A stretch of 5,165 bases of DNA. It comes from Candidatus Aminicenantota bacterium (GTDB lineage: Bacteria > Acidobacteriota > Aminicenantia > Aminicenantales > Saccharicenantaceae). The DNA is taken from the NCBI GenBank assembly GCA_022867105.1, contig JALHVH010000015.1:1-5165 (forward strand). The letters are read 5' to 3'. The notes beneath the pieces were generated by a model that did no database searches, was not told the origin of the DNA, and was given only the letters and a program-made list of their open reading frames with translations. The position numbers and the translations under genes were made by a program. Shown in pieces: positions 1-5,026 of this stretch (positions are counted from its first letter, which is position 1; every line of letters starts with the position of its first letter).

Positions 1-681
1 GGGATAATCTCCCGGGCTCCAGAAGTCCGGAAAGTCCTTGGCTTTGAGGTCCGCGAGGCGGCCGCGGTCGTCCCAGACCTTCATTAACGAGCTCCAGGCC
101 TCCCGGTAGATCTGGTCTTTGGTCCACGCCTTGAGGTCCACAGGTCCTTTTGTCTCGACGTGCTCGCGCCGGTTGATCTCCCAGGAATAGACGGAATGGT
201 ATGTCACCAGGGACTGGGCGAAGAAGAGCTCCAGCATGTCCTGGAGGACCGGGTCTTTGGGCCAGGTTTCTTCTTTGAGAAAGCGGACGGCGGTTTCGTA
301 GCCGTGAAGGGCCGTTCGGAGCTGGACTTCCTTGATCAACGCCCAGGCCCACGTTTTTTCATCGCTCCGGCGCCGGGCTTCTTCGCGGACGCGGGCGGCT
401 TCCTTGGCCGCGGCCTCGAATTTTTGTTCGTTGACGAGCTTGTCGATAACTTGGCGGTCCGATTGCATCTCAGCCGCCCCGGAGGATTGTCCGGGTTCCT
501 TTGCCAACCCCCGGGAGGGGGCGGCCGAAGGTCCGGCGGGTGCGCGGAATGCCGTACCCGGAACGAAGGAAACGATGGCCATAAACGCCAGGAAAAAGAT
601 CATGATAAACCCTGCGACCGCCCTGCCCGGACGGCCTTGCGGTTCCCCCGAATTCTGTCTTGTCGTCATGCCGCTATCCAT
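1..681 (-). CDS. N-terminal part of a large exported protein, possibly alpha-2-macroglobulin family (partial, runs off left edge)
   Basis: The minus strand is open from the ATG at 681 to the window edge, giving 227 complete codons and no stop. The start is chosen because a GGGGAGG ribosome binding site (687-693) lies 5 nt upstream; an in-frame ATG at 669 is less well placed. Residues 1-20 are polar and carry R8, R17 and R20. A hydrophobic segment (about 21-41) follows, acting as signal peptide or membrane anchor. Residues 43-75 are a low-complexity Ala/Pro/Gly/Ser linker, and 76-110 form a charged, Ala/Glu/Arg-rich, probably helical stretch. The rest is helical and Trp-rich (W111, W113, W140, W167, W186, W196, W203, W221), ending at the motif DFWSPGDYP. 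This ending and overall style resemble the N-terminal region of very large bacterial alpha-2-macroglobulin/MG2-domain proteins, which act in the periplasm. That assignment is from memory of family style, and the diagnostic MG domains lie outside the window. The gene is transcribed divergently from the rest of the window. Confidence 0.75.
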   Translation of the reverse strand, partial: MDSGMTTRQNSGEPQGRPGRAVAGFIMIFFLAFMAIVSFVPGTAFRAPAGPSAAPSRGLAKEPGQSSGAAEMQSDRQVIDKLVNEQKFEAAAKEAARVREEARRRSDEKTWAWALIKEVQLRTALHGYETAVRFLKEETWPKDPVLQDMLELFFAQSLVTYHSVYSWEINRREHVETKGPVDLKAWTKDQIYREAWSSLMKVWDDRGRLADLKAKDFPDFWSPGDYP

Positions 682-716
682 GAATACCTCCCCGTATAGG
701 TTCCCTTTTAATAACC

Positions 717-722
717 ATCATA
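717..722 (-). promoter_or_regulatory. Possible -10 element for the leftward gene
   Basis: Read on the minus strand, 722-717 is TATGAT, five of six matches to the sigma-70 -10 consensus, about 36 nt upstream of the ATG at 681. No convincing -35 box sits 16-18 nt further upstream, so the call is weak. Two copies of ACAAAGT (725-731 and 737-743, 12 nt apart on the plus strand) lie just upstream and could be a regulator site or chance. Confidence 0.3.
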
Positions 723-754
723 CAACAAAGTCAGTTACAAAGTTAGTTTGTCCC

Positions 755-814
755 CGACTTTTCAGCCCCGCTCCGGTGTCAGACACCGGGCAGGTGTCGG
801 ACGGGGAGAGGTCG
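755..814. repeat. Nested palindromic element, REP-like
   Basis: The core is a perfect palindrome CCGGTGTC-A-GACACCGG (773-789). The right arm can alternatively pair with a second copy, as GACACC (782-787), loop GGGCA, GGTGTC (793-798). An outer stem encloses both: CCCCG-C-TCCG (766-775) pairs with CGGACGGGG (798-806), and CGAC (755-758) can pair with GTCG (811-814). Compact GTGTC/GACAC palindromes next to a GTCCCCGACTTTTC-like segment (750-763) are the style of dispersed REP elements mobilised by REP-associated tyrosine transposases. No transposase is present here. An operator for either divergent gene is the alternative. There is no T-tract, so it is not an intrinsic terminator. Confidence 0.5.
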
Positions 815-915
815 TATTGCCGCTTTATCCATAGAGACGTTTCGAGGGCCCCGGTTTTCTCGCTTGACTGAGAAGAAAGAATCCTATCGGCGATTTTGGG
901 TTTTCCCCATTTTGC

Positions 916-944
916 TTGTGTCGTGGGGGATAAAAGAAGATAAT
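916..944 (+). promoter_or_regulatory. Weak candidate sigma-70 promoter for the membrane protein gene
   Basis: TTGTGT (916-921, three matches to the -35 consensus) is separated by 17 nt from GATAAT (939-944, five matches to the -10 consensus). Transcription would begin near 951, leaving only about 6 nt before the ATG at 957. That would give a nearly leaderless mRNA, in keeping with the lack of a good ribosome binding site there. The evidence is sequence matching only. Confidence 0.25.
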
Positions 945-956
945 GAAAATTCAGGC

Positions 957-1316
957 ATGGACACTTCGAAATTCTTGAACATCAAGATTTTGGGCAGGGG
1001 TGTGTTCGTCGCCGCCTTGTGGGCGTTCACGATCTGGTTGGTCTATCCGCTCCTCACCGTCCGGTCGGTGGGCGCGATCGCTCCCCGGGAATATATCTTC
1101 CGGACCGTCCTTGGGATCGGCATCATGATCATTCTCTTCGGGAAAACCGTGACCGACCTCCTTTTTCCACACGACCTGTCGGGGAAAAAGGCCGTCCTAT
1201 ATTCTGTATTCCTGGCGCTCTACGGCCTCGCCCTCCTCAGTGGGATCGTCTTTATGATCACCCGGGTGATCATCGTTTACTTGAACACCAGCATCAGCAG
1301 CACCCCGCAGATCTGA
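957..1316 (+). CDS. Small three-helix membrane protein of unknown function
   Basis: A 119-residue protein I do not recognise. Three hydrophobic segments are visible at about 15-33, 50-70 and 81-109, so it is very probably an integral inner-membrane protein. A cytoplasmic or periplasmic loop around 34-48 carries R36, R44 and R49, and the loop between helices 2 and 3 contains PHDLSGKK (71-78). The C-terminus is short, polar and Ser/Thr-rich. There is no signal peptidase motif, enzyme motif or cysteine. The frame stays open upstream to a TTG at 864, and a GTG at 918 is also possible. The ATG at 957 is preferred because it places a short polar N-terminus before the first helix, but it has only a weak AGG (953-955) and no proper ribosome binding site, so the start is uncertain. 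The stop is 57 nt before the RsbRD-domain gene on the same strand. It may be the first gene of the operon or an independent unit. Confidence 0.7.
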   Translation: MDTSKFLNIKILGRGVFVAALWAFTIWLVYPLLTVRSVGAIAPREYIFRTVLGIGIMIILFGKTVTDLLFPHDLSGKKAVLYSVFLALYGLALLSGIVFMITRVIIVYLNTSISSTPQI

Positions 1317-1350
1317 ACGGATTGACACCCGTTCCTCTCTATGCTAAGTT
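1315..1350 (+). promoter_or_regulatory. Hairpin with an embedded TTGACA box between two genes
   Basis: GAACGG (1315-1320, overlapping the stop codon) can pair with CCGTTC (1329-1334) around an 8-nt loop. The loop contains a perfect -35 consensus, TTGACA (1322-1327). The -10 candidates downstream are poor: TATGCT at 1340-1345 has a 12-nt spacer, and TAAGTT at 1345-1350 has a 17-nt spacer but few matches. If active, it would give the RsbRD-Fe-S-hemW-alkD genes their own promoter. No T-tract follows the hairpin, so it is not a standard terminator. Confidence 0.25.
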
Positions 1351-1373
1351 TAGGCCGGAAGTGAGGGAAGATC

Positions 1374-1844
1374 GTGAAAGAAACGATCAGGACCGCGTCC
1401 TTGTACGGGACCCCGGTCTCCAAGAACCTCGTCGAACTCATCGAGCGCAGCGCCGATGAACTGACGAATCAGTATCTCGAGGACGTCAAGCAGCACAGCC
1501 ACCTCCCGACCTACCGGGCGTTCGACGAAAAGGAACTCTACAAGAGGGCCTACCGGGTCTACAGCCAGCTCGGTAAGTGGATCTCCCAGGAAACAACGAA
1601 AGAGGAGATCAAGAGCTACTGGAGGGATCTGGGCAAGCAACGGCGGGAAGAAGGCTTTCCGCTCCCCGAGATTATCCTGAGCTTGAGCATGCTCCGGAGA
1701 CACCTCTGGATCAAGGTCCAGGCCGAGGGACTTCTGGACACCGCCCTCGACCTCTACCAGGCCATGGAGCTCCACAACCGGGTGGTCACGTTCTTCGACC
1801 GGGCCATCTATTACGCCGCCTGTGGCTATGAAGACAAAGGCTGA
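1374..1844 (+). CDS. RsbRD N-terminal domain protein (stand-alone sensor domain)
   Basis: A 156-residue, mostly helical protein. The start is a GTG at 1374 behind a purine-rich GAGGGAAG (1363-1370). It matches the style of the RsbRD_N family (RsbT co-antagonist N-terminal domain), a globin-like helical sensor module of stressosome proteins. Supporting segments are RSADELTNQYL (25-35), PTYRAFDEKELY (45-56), a YRVYSQLGKWIS stretch (about 60-71), RREEGFPLPEII (90-101), RRHLWIKVQ (108-116) and FDRAIYYA (141-148). RsbR-type proteins usually carry a C-terminal STAS domain that is phosphorylated by RsbT. Here the domain fills the whole protein, so it must signal by partner binding or sense a ligand alone. 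The next gene follows 45 nt downstream with its own ribosome binding site. The ligand is unknown. I am fairly sure of the fold family and unsure of the role. Confidence 0.72.
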   Translation: MKETIRTASLYGTPVSKNLVELIERSADELTNQYLEDVKQHSHLPTYRAFDEKELYKRAYRVYSQLGKWISQETTKEEIKSYWRDLGKQRREEGFPLPEIILSLSMLRRHLWIKVQAEGLLDTALDLYQAMELHNRVVTFFDRAIYYAACGYEDKG

Positions 1845-1874
1845 GCGGGCGGGAGACGCTACGGTCACGTTATC

Positions 1875-1884
1875 AGGAAGGAAG
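1875..1884 (+). promoter_or_regulatory. Ribosome binding site for the Fe-S protein gene
   Basis: The purine tract AGGAAGGAAG ends 5 nt before the ATG at 1890. It fixes that start, which places the CxxC motif directly after the initiator methionine. Confidence 0.6.
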
Positions 1885-1889
1885 CGGTC

Positions 1890-2738
1890 ATGTGTGAATT
1901 CTGTCATAAGCACGGGGAAGGGAAGAAATGGTACCTGAAGGCCGGTCACTATTCCGATGACCTCGTCAGCGACCTCCGCCGCCGCGGTTTCATCGAGGAT
2001 TTCTTAAAGCTCCCCGAGCGCATTCCTGAACAGACGAAGCAGATGGCCCGCCTCGAAAAGCTGCCCGGGTTCGTGAAACGCGCCGTCCGCGGCCGTGTTT
2101 CCGAGAGTATGAAAGCGACGCACTTCGGACAGATCCTCCCCATCGAGGACGTCGAGCGGATCTTCGACTTCGTGACATCGATCGTGCGTCTGCCGTGCGT
2201 CTGCAGGCACATCATGGTCGGAAGCGAGCAGAGGTATTGCTATGGGGTGAGCCTCGCTCCGGACGGCGGAAAATACTTCCGGCTCATCCGGGATATCGAC
2301 GCCGCCTATTTGACCGGACCGGACACTTCCGGCCTGGAACCGCTTACGAAGGAGCAAGCGCTGGCCGCGTTCCGCGAGCACGAGAAGCAGGGGCTCTGCC
2401 ACTCGGTCTGGACGTTCGTCGCCCCCTTCATCGGGGGGATTTGCAATTGCGACCGGACGGACTGCCTGGCCCTGAAGACTCAGCTCAACGCAATGATCCC
2501 GACCCTTTTCCGGGCGGAAACCGTGGCCTTGGTCGAGCCGGACCTCTGCAACGGATGCCGCGAATGTCTGCGCCTCTGCCCGTTCGGGGCCATGTGCTTC
2601 AGCCCCGCGAGACGCAAGGTCTCGGTCGAGGCCCGGCAATGCTTCGGCTGCGGGGTCTGCCGCTCGGCATGCGCGAAGAACGCGATTTTCTTGTCCGAAC
2701 GGTCGTCCTCTTCCGTCGCGAAGGACCTTTGGACCTGA
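1890..2738 (+). CDS. Multi-cluster 4Fe-4S ferredoxin-type protein with an N-terminal CEFCHKH motif
   Basis: A 282-residue cytoplasmic protein (no signal peptide, no membrane segment). Four cysteine-bearing zones are visible: an N-terminal CEFCHKH (2-8), a central PCVCRH (102-107) with RYCYG (115-119), a third zone of GLCHSVW (168-174) with ICNCDRTDC (184-192), and a C-terminal pair of ferredoxin clusters. The clusters are C220-x2-C223-x2-C226-x3-C230-P and C251-x2-C254-x2-C257-x3-C261, a 2[4Fe-4S] arrangement for low-potential electron transfer. The middle cysteine pattern (PCxCR, then GLxH, then IC-x-C) occurs in a family of uncharacterised ferredoxin-like proteins and could bind a further cluster or metal. 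CEFCH formally matches the c-type heme motif CxxCH, but the lack of a signal peptide argues against covalent heme and favours metal or cluster binding. The upstream neighbour is the RsbRD-domain sensor. The downstream hemW starts inside the last codons of this gene. An electron-transfer or redox-sensing role is inferred; the partner is unknown. Confidence 0.85.
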   Translation: MCEFCHKHGEGKKWYLKAGHYSDDLVSDLRRRGFIEDFLKLPERIPEQTKQMARLEKLPGFVKRAVRGRVSESMKATHFGQILPIEDVERIFDFVTSIVRLPCVCRHIMVGSEQRYCYGVSLAPDGGKYFRLIRDIDAAYLTGPDTSGLEPLTKEQALAAFREHEKQGLCHSVWTFVAPFIGGICNCDRTDCLALKTQLNAMIPTLFRAETVALVEPDLCNGCRECLRLCPFGAMCFSPARRKVSVEARQCFGCGVCRSACAKNAIFLSERSSSSVAKDLWT

Positions 2739-3856
2739 AACGCGCGGGCCTTTACATCCATTTCCCCTTCTGCCGGGCGAAGTGCCCTTACTGCCACTTT
2801 ACCAGCGTCCCTATTGAGGGGCGTCTTATTGAGCGTTGGCAGACGGGGCTCGCGAATGAAGCCGCGCAGTCCGCGAGTGAGGATTATCGTGTCGATACGC
2901 TTTACATCGGAGGCGGCACTCCATCGCTTCTCGGACCTGATGAGATGTTCCGGACAAGGGAGACGCTCCGGGCGAACTTTCGCTTGGACCTCGCCGAATT
3001 CACCCTGGAAGCCAACCCGGACGTCCGGGACGAAGCGTTTCTCCAGGGGTGGAAAGACGCGGGCGTGAGCCGTCTGAGCGTCGGCGTCCAATCCTTCGAT
3101 GACCGGGTCCTCAAGATCCTGGGCAGGGGCTATACGGTCCGCCAGGCGGAAGAATTTCTGGACCTGGCCCGGAAGGCGGGATTCGGGACGATCAGCCTCG
3201 ACCTGATGATCGGGGTCCCGACGGAAAAGAGGTCATCCCTGCGGACAACGTTGGGGAGGGTCCGGGAGATCGGCCCCGACCACGTGTCGCTCTACATCCT
3301 GGAGAACGTTGAAGGCCTGCCGTTCGAATCCGTGGTCCGCGACCATCCGATGGACGAGGATGCGGCCGCGGACGCCTATGAGCTGATGCGGGACGGACTC
3401 GAGGAGGCCGGGCTGCGGAGGTATGAGATCTCGAATTTCGCCCGGGAGGGCGGGGAGTGTCTCCATAATCTGAAATACTGGCATTACGAGTCCTTCCTCG
3501 GCCTCGGCCCTTCGGCATGCTCCCACATGGGCGCCATGCGCTGGTGCAACAAGCCCGGCCTTGAAGCCTGGGCCTCGGCGCTCGCCGGGGGCGGGGGAGG
3601 GGACTGCCGGGAGGAGGTCAGGCCCCTGCCTCCCGAGGAAAGCGTCAGGGAGGCCCTGATCTTCGGGCTGAGGCTCGTCCGCGGCATCAGCTTGGGCGGG
3701 TTCACCGAGCGGTTCGGCGTGGATGTCATGGAGCGCTTCGGCCGTGAAGTCGGGGATCTCGTCGAAGAGGGTTTGATCCTTGTCGAGGGCGACGTCTTGA
3801 GGATTCCCGACGACAAGTTCCTTCTCTCCAACCAGGTTTTTCGCCGTTTCGTCTAA
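2729..3856 (+). CDS. hemW: HemW, radical SAM heme chaperone (coproporphyrinogen III oxidase-like)
   Basis: A 375-residue protein of normal HemW length. It begins near-canonically with GLYIHFPFC and the radical-SAM cluster motif C15-x3-C19-x2-C22. GGGTPS (61-66), an EANP segment (94-97), SVGVQSF (117-123), DLMIGVP (158-164) and YEISNFA (232-238) follow in the family order. HNLKYW (246-251) matches the HNxxYW heme-binding motif that separates HemW from true HemN. HemN also has an N-terminal extension that is missing here. HemW binds heme and S-adenosylmethionine and delivers heme to apo-cytochromes; it does not oxidise coproporphyrinogen. The frame is open far upstream, but that part is a shadow of the Fe-S gene. 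The TTG at 2729 is chosen because it puts the usual short leader before GLYIH, with GAAGGA (2720-2725) upstream at a tight 3 nt. A CTG at 2735 is the alternative. The 10-nt overlap with the Fe-S gene suggests translational coupling. A Gly-rich insert, GGGGG (287-291), is probably a loop. Confidence 0.9.
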   Translation: MDLKRAGLYIHFPFCRAKCPYCHFTSVPIEGRLIERWQTGLANEAAQSASEDYRVDTLYIGGGTPSLLGPDEMFRTRETLRANFRLDLAEFTLEANPDVRDEAFLQGWKDAGVSRLSVGVQSFDDRVLKILGRGYTVRQAEEFLDLARKAGFGTISLDLMIGVPTEKRSSLRTTLGRVREIGPDHVSLYILENVEGLPFESVVRDHPMDEDAAADAYELMRDGLEEAGLRRYEISNFAREGGECLHNLKYWHYESFLGLGPSACSHMGAMRWCNKPGLEAWASALAGGGGGDCREEVRPLPPEESVREALIFGLRLVRGISLGGFTERFGVDVMERFGREVGDLVEEGLILVEGDVLRIPDDKFLLSNQVFRRFV

Positions 3857-3866
3857 GCGATTTGAT

Positions 3867-3872
3867 AAGGAG
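3867..3872 (+). promoter_or_regulatory. Ribosome binding site for alkD-like gene
   Basis: AAGGAG lies 6 nt before the ATG at 3879 inside the 22-nt gap after the hemW stop. This supports that start and reading of both genes from one mRNA. Confidence 0.6.
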
Positions 3873-3878
3873 CCTCGC

Positions 3879-4658
3879 ATGACGGTAAAAGCGTTCACCC
3901 CGGAAGACATCGCCAGGCAGGGACTGGCCCGGCTGAGGGCAAAAGCCGATCCCAGGAAGGCCAGGGACGTCCAGAAATACTTTAAGGAGACCGTGAAGTC
4001 CTATGGCGTTTCTTCTCCCGACATCCGGGCGATTGCGGCCGATCTTTACGCGGCCATCAAGAAGGATTGGACCGTCGCCGATGCCATCCGGCTCTGCGAC
4101 ATCGTATTCCCCGAGCTCGAGCTCGAAGCCAAGGCCATCGGCGCCCTCATCCTGGCCAGGTTCAAGAAGGAATTGCCGAAATCTCTTTTCTCCAAGGTCA
4201 AAAGCTGGCTGGCAGCCAATCGCTTGGACAATTGGGCTTCCGTGGACGTCTTTTGTCCCGATGTCGTGGGCGCGCTGATCGTCATGTACCCGGAGTTTGA
4301 AGAAAAGATCAAGTCCTGGGCGGGACATCCCAACCGCTGGGTTAAGCGGGCCTCGGTCGTTTCCTTCATCAAGCTGGCAAAAAAAGAGGAACATCTGGAC
4401 ACGATCTACGGCATCTCGCGATCGCTCTTTTCCGTGGACGACGACCTCATCCATAAGGCCAACGGCTGGCTGTTGAGAGAGGCGGGAAAGAAGGACATGG
4501 GGCGGCTCGAGAAATTCCTTCTCCGGCACGGGCCGGCCATCCCAAGGACGACCCTCCGCTATGCCATCGAACGTTTCGATGAGAAGAGGCGCAAAGAGCT
4601 CCTGATCGAGACTAGTACGAACGCAATAAAAGAAGTTACAAGGTATGAACGGCACTGA
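3879..4658 (+). CDS. DNA alkylation repair protein, AlkD-type HEAT-repeat glycosylase
   Basis: A 259-residue, all-helical protein, close to the usual AlkD length of about 235-260. AlkD enzymes excise bulky or positively charged alkylated bases (such as 3- and 7-alkylpurines) without flipping the base. The family marker YGVSSPDIRAIA (42-53) is present near the N-terminus. The residues that matter in Bacillus cereus AlkD (W109, D113, R148, W187) have well-spaced counterparts here: W119 and D123 in DNWASVD, R157 in RWVKRASV, and W197 in HKANGWLLREAGK. All key positions are therefore retained and the protein is likely active. The C-terminal half continues with helical repeats and a basic tail (R223-K239). 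It is the last gene of the plus-strand run. Base composition matches its neighbours, with no sign of recent transfer. The symbol is withheld because AlkC/AlkD paralogues are hard to separate by eye. Confidence 0.88.
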   Translation: MTVKAFTPEDIARQGLARLRAKADPRKARDVQKYFKETVKSYGVSSPDIRAIAADLYAAIKKDWTVADAIRLCDIVFPELELEAKAIGALILARFKKELPKSLFSKVKSWLAANRLDNWASVDVFCPDVVGALIVMYPEFEEKIKSWAGHPNRWVKRASVVSFIKLAKKEEHLDTIYGISRSLFSVDDDLIHKANGWLLREAGKKDMGRLEKFLLRHGPAIPRTTLRYAIERFDEKRRKELLIETSTNAIKEVTRYERH

Positions 4659-4702
4659 ATGCCGTCCTCAAGCCCCCGTAGTGGAGGGGGGACCCGACTT
4701 GC

Positions 4703-4738
4703 TTGGAGGGGGAATCCGCTTCGCCTTCCCCCTTCCAA
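4703..4738 (+). repeat. Long inverted repeat downstream of the alkD-like gene
   Basis: Twelve bases, TTGGAGGGGGAA, pair with TTCCCCCTTCCAA around an 11-nt loop with only one bulged T. It is the strongest single hairpin in the window, 45 nt after the stop codon. There is no following T run, so a classical terminator is not supported; 3'-end protection of the operon mRNA is possible. Confidence 0.6.
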
Positions 4739-4885
4739 CAGTCGCTTTGCTCCCTGCCTCCCCTCCTCGGTCGCTGCCGCGTCCTGCGGCCAGGGAGAGA
4801 TATCCCCCTGGACCCCCTTCCCAGATCGGCTTTTCCGACGGGGGGAACCGACGGGACTGGTTCCCCGGGGGTCGGGGGAGTGAGG

Positions 4886-4902
4886 GCGGCTTCAGGCCGC
4901 TT
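4886..4902 (+). terminator. Weak terminator-like hairpin
   Basis: A perfect 5-bp GC stem, GCGGC-TTCAG-GCCGC, extendable by two G-T pairs, is followed by TTAAAG rather than a T-tract. It marks the right border of the GC-rich block. Intrinsic termination is possible but poorly supported. Confidence 0.2.
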
Positions 4903-4918
4903 AAAGTCAGATGTCAAA

Positions 4919-4944
4919 CTATCTAATGCGTTCGTACTAGATAG
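4919..4944. promoter_or_regulatory. 26-nt imperfect palindrome upstream of the peptidase gene, possible operator
   Basis: CTATCTA (4919-4925) and TAGATAG (4938-4944) are perfect 7-nt inverted arms. The symmetry continues inward through an A/C mismatch into TGCG (4927-4930) and CGTA (4933-4936) around a central TT. It lies about 40 nt upstream of the likely -10 element, a position suited to a dimeric regulator. It is AT-richer than the adjoining block. No regulator gene is present in the window. Confidence 0.35.
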
Positions 4945-4982
4945 CGGGTGCCGAATTCCGCTGGAGGGATTCCCGTGTTTTG

Positions 4983-4991
4983 TGTTATATT
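4983..4991 (+). promoter_or_regulatory. Extended -10 promoter for the secreted peptidase gene
   Basis: TGTTATATT contains TATATT (4986-4991, five of six matches to the consensus) preceded by a TGn extension. No clear -35 box is present 17 nt upstream, which extended -10 promoters tolerate. Transcription would start near 4998, leaving a leader of about 29 nt that contains the ribosome binding site. Confidence 0.45.
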
Positions 4992-5026
4992 CCCCCCTTC
5001 AGTAATCCGAGTCCGCAGGAGGCAAA

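Larger units (their letters stand above)
4659..5026. other. GC-tract-rich, hairpin-dense non-coding region
   Basis: This 368-nt stretch has no supportable gene. Short open frames exist on both strands, but they translate to Pro/Gly/Arg-rich low-complexity sequence without ribosome binding sites or motifs. It is dominated by G and C runs and contains at least five hairpins: CCCCC (4673-4677) with GGGGG (4686-4690); TTGGAGGGGGAA (4703-4714) with TTCCCCCTTCCAA (4726-4738); GCCGC (4776-4780) with GCGGC (4786-4790); CCAGGG (4790-4795) with CCCTGG (4806-4811); and GGGGAACC (4842-4849) with GGTTCCCC (4859-4866). A sixth, GCGGC-TTCAG-GCCGC (4886-4900), follows. None is followed by a T-tract. The composition changes abruptly to ordinary AT content after about 4901. 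It could be a dispersed intergenic repeat, a structured RNA or a transcript-stabilising 3' region. Confidence 0.6.

Noticed and set aside
160..871. Two overlapping plus-strand open frames of 179 codons each (160-699 and 332-871)
   Set aside because: They are largely antisense to the leftward gene, which has a signal/anchor segment and strong ribosome binding site; their composition is that of a GC-rich shadow frame.
864..956. N-terminal extension of the membrane protein from TTG 864
   Set aside because: No ribosome binding site at proper spacing, and a candidate -10 element lies inside it; kept only as an alternative.
943..978. An 11-codon open frame beginning at the ATG at 943, possible leader peptide
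   Set aside because: Only a weak purine tract (932-940) precedes it almost directly, it overlaps the membrane protein start, and it lacks any attenuator-like codon run.
2195..2728. Long in-frame extension upstream of hemW
   Set aside because: It lies entirely within the Fe-S gene in another frame, translates to Arg/Gly/Pro-rich sequence, and HemW proteins begin near GLYIH.
3233..4655. Large minus-strand open frames opposite hemW and the alkD-like gene
   Set aside because: The plus-strand proteins are clear family members with motifs in order; the antisense frames have no motifs or ribosome binding sites.
4673..4738. Intrinsic terminators after the alkD-like gene
   Set aside because: The hairpins are strong but none is followed by a T-tract.
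4636..5005. Short open frames on both strands in the GC-rich gap
   Set aside because: Pro/Gly/Arg low-complexity translations, overlapping each other on opposite strands, explained by G/C tracts and hairpins.
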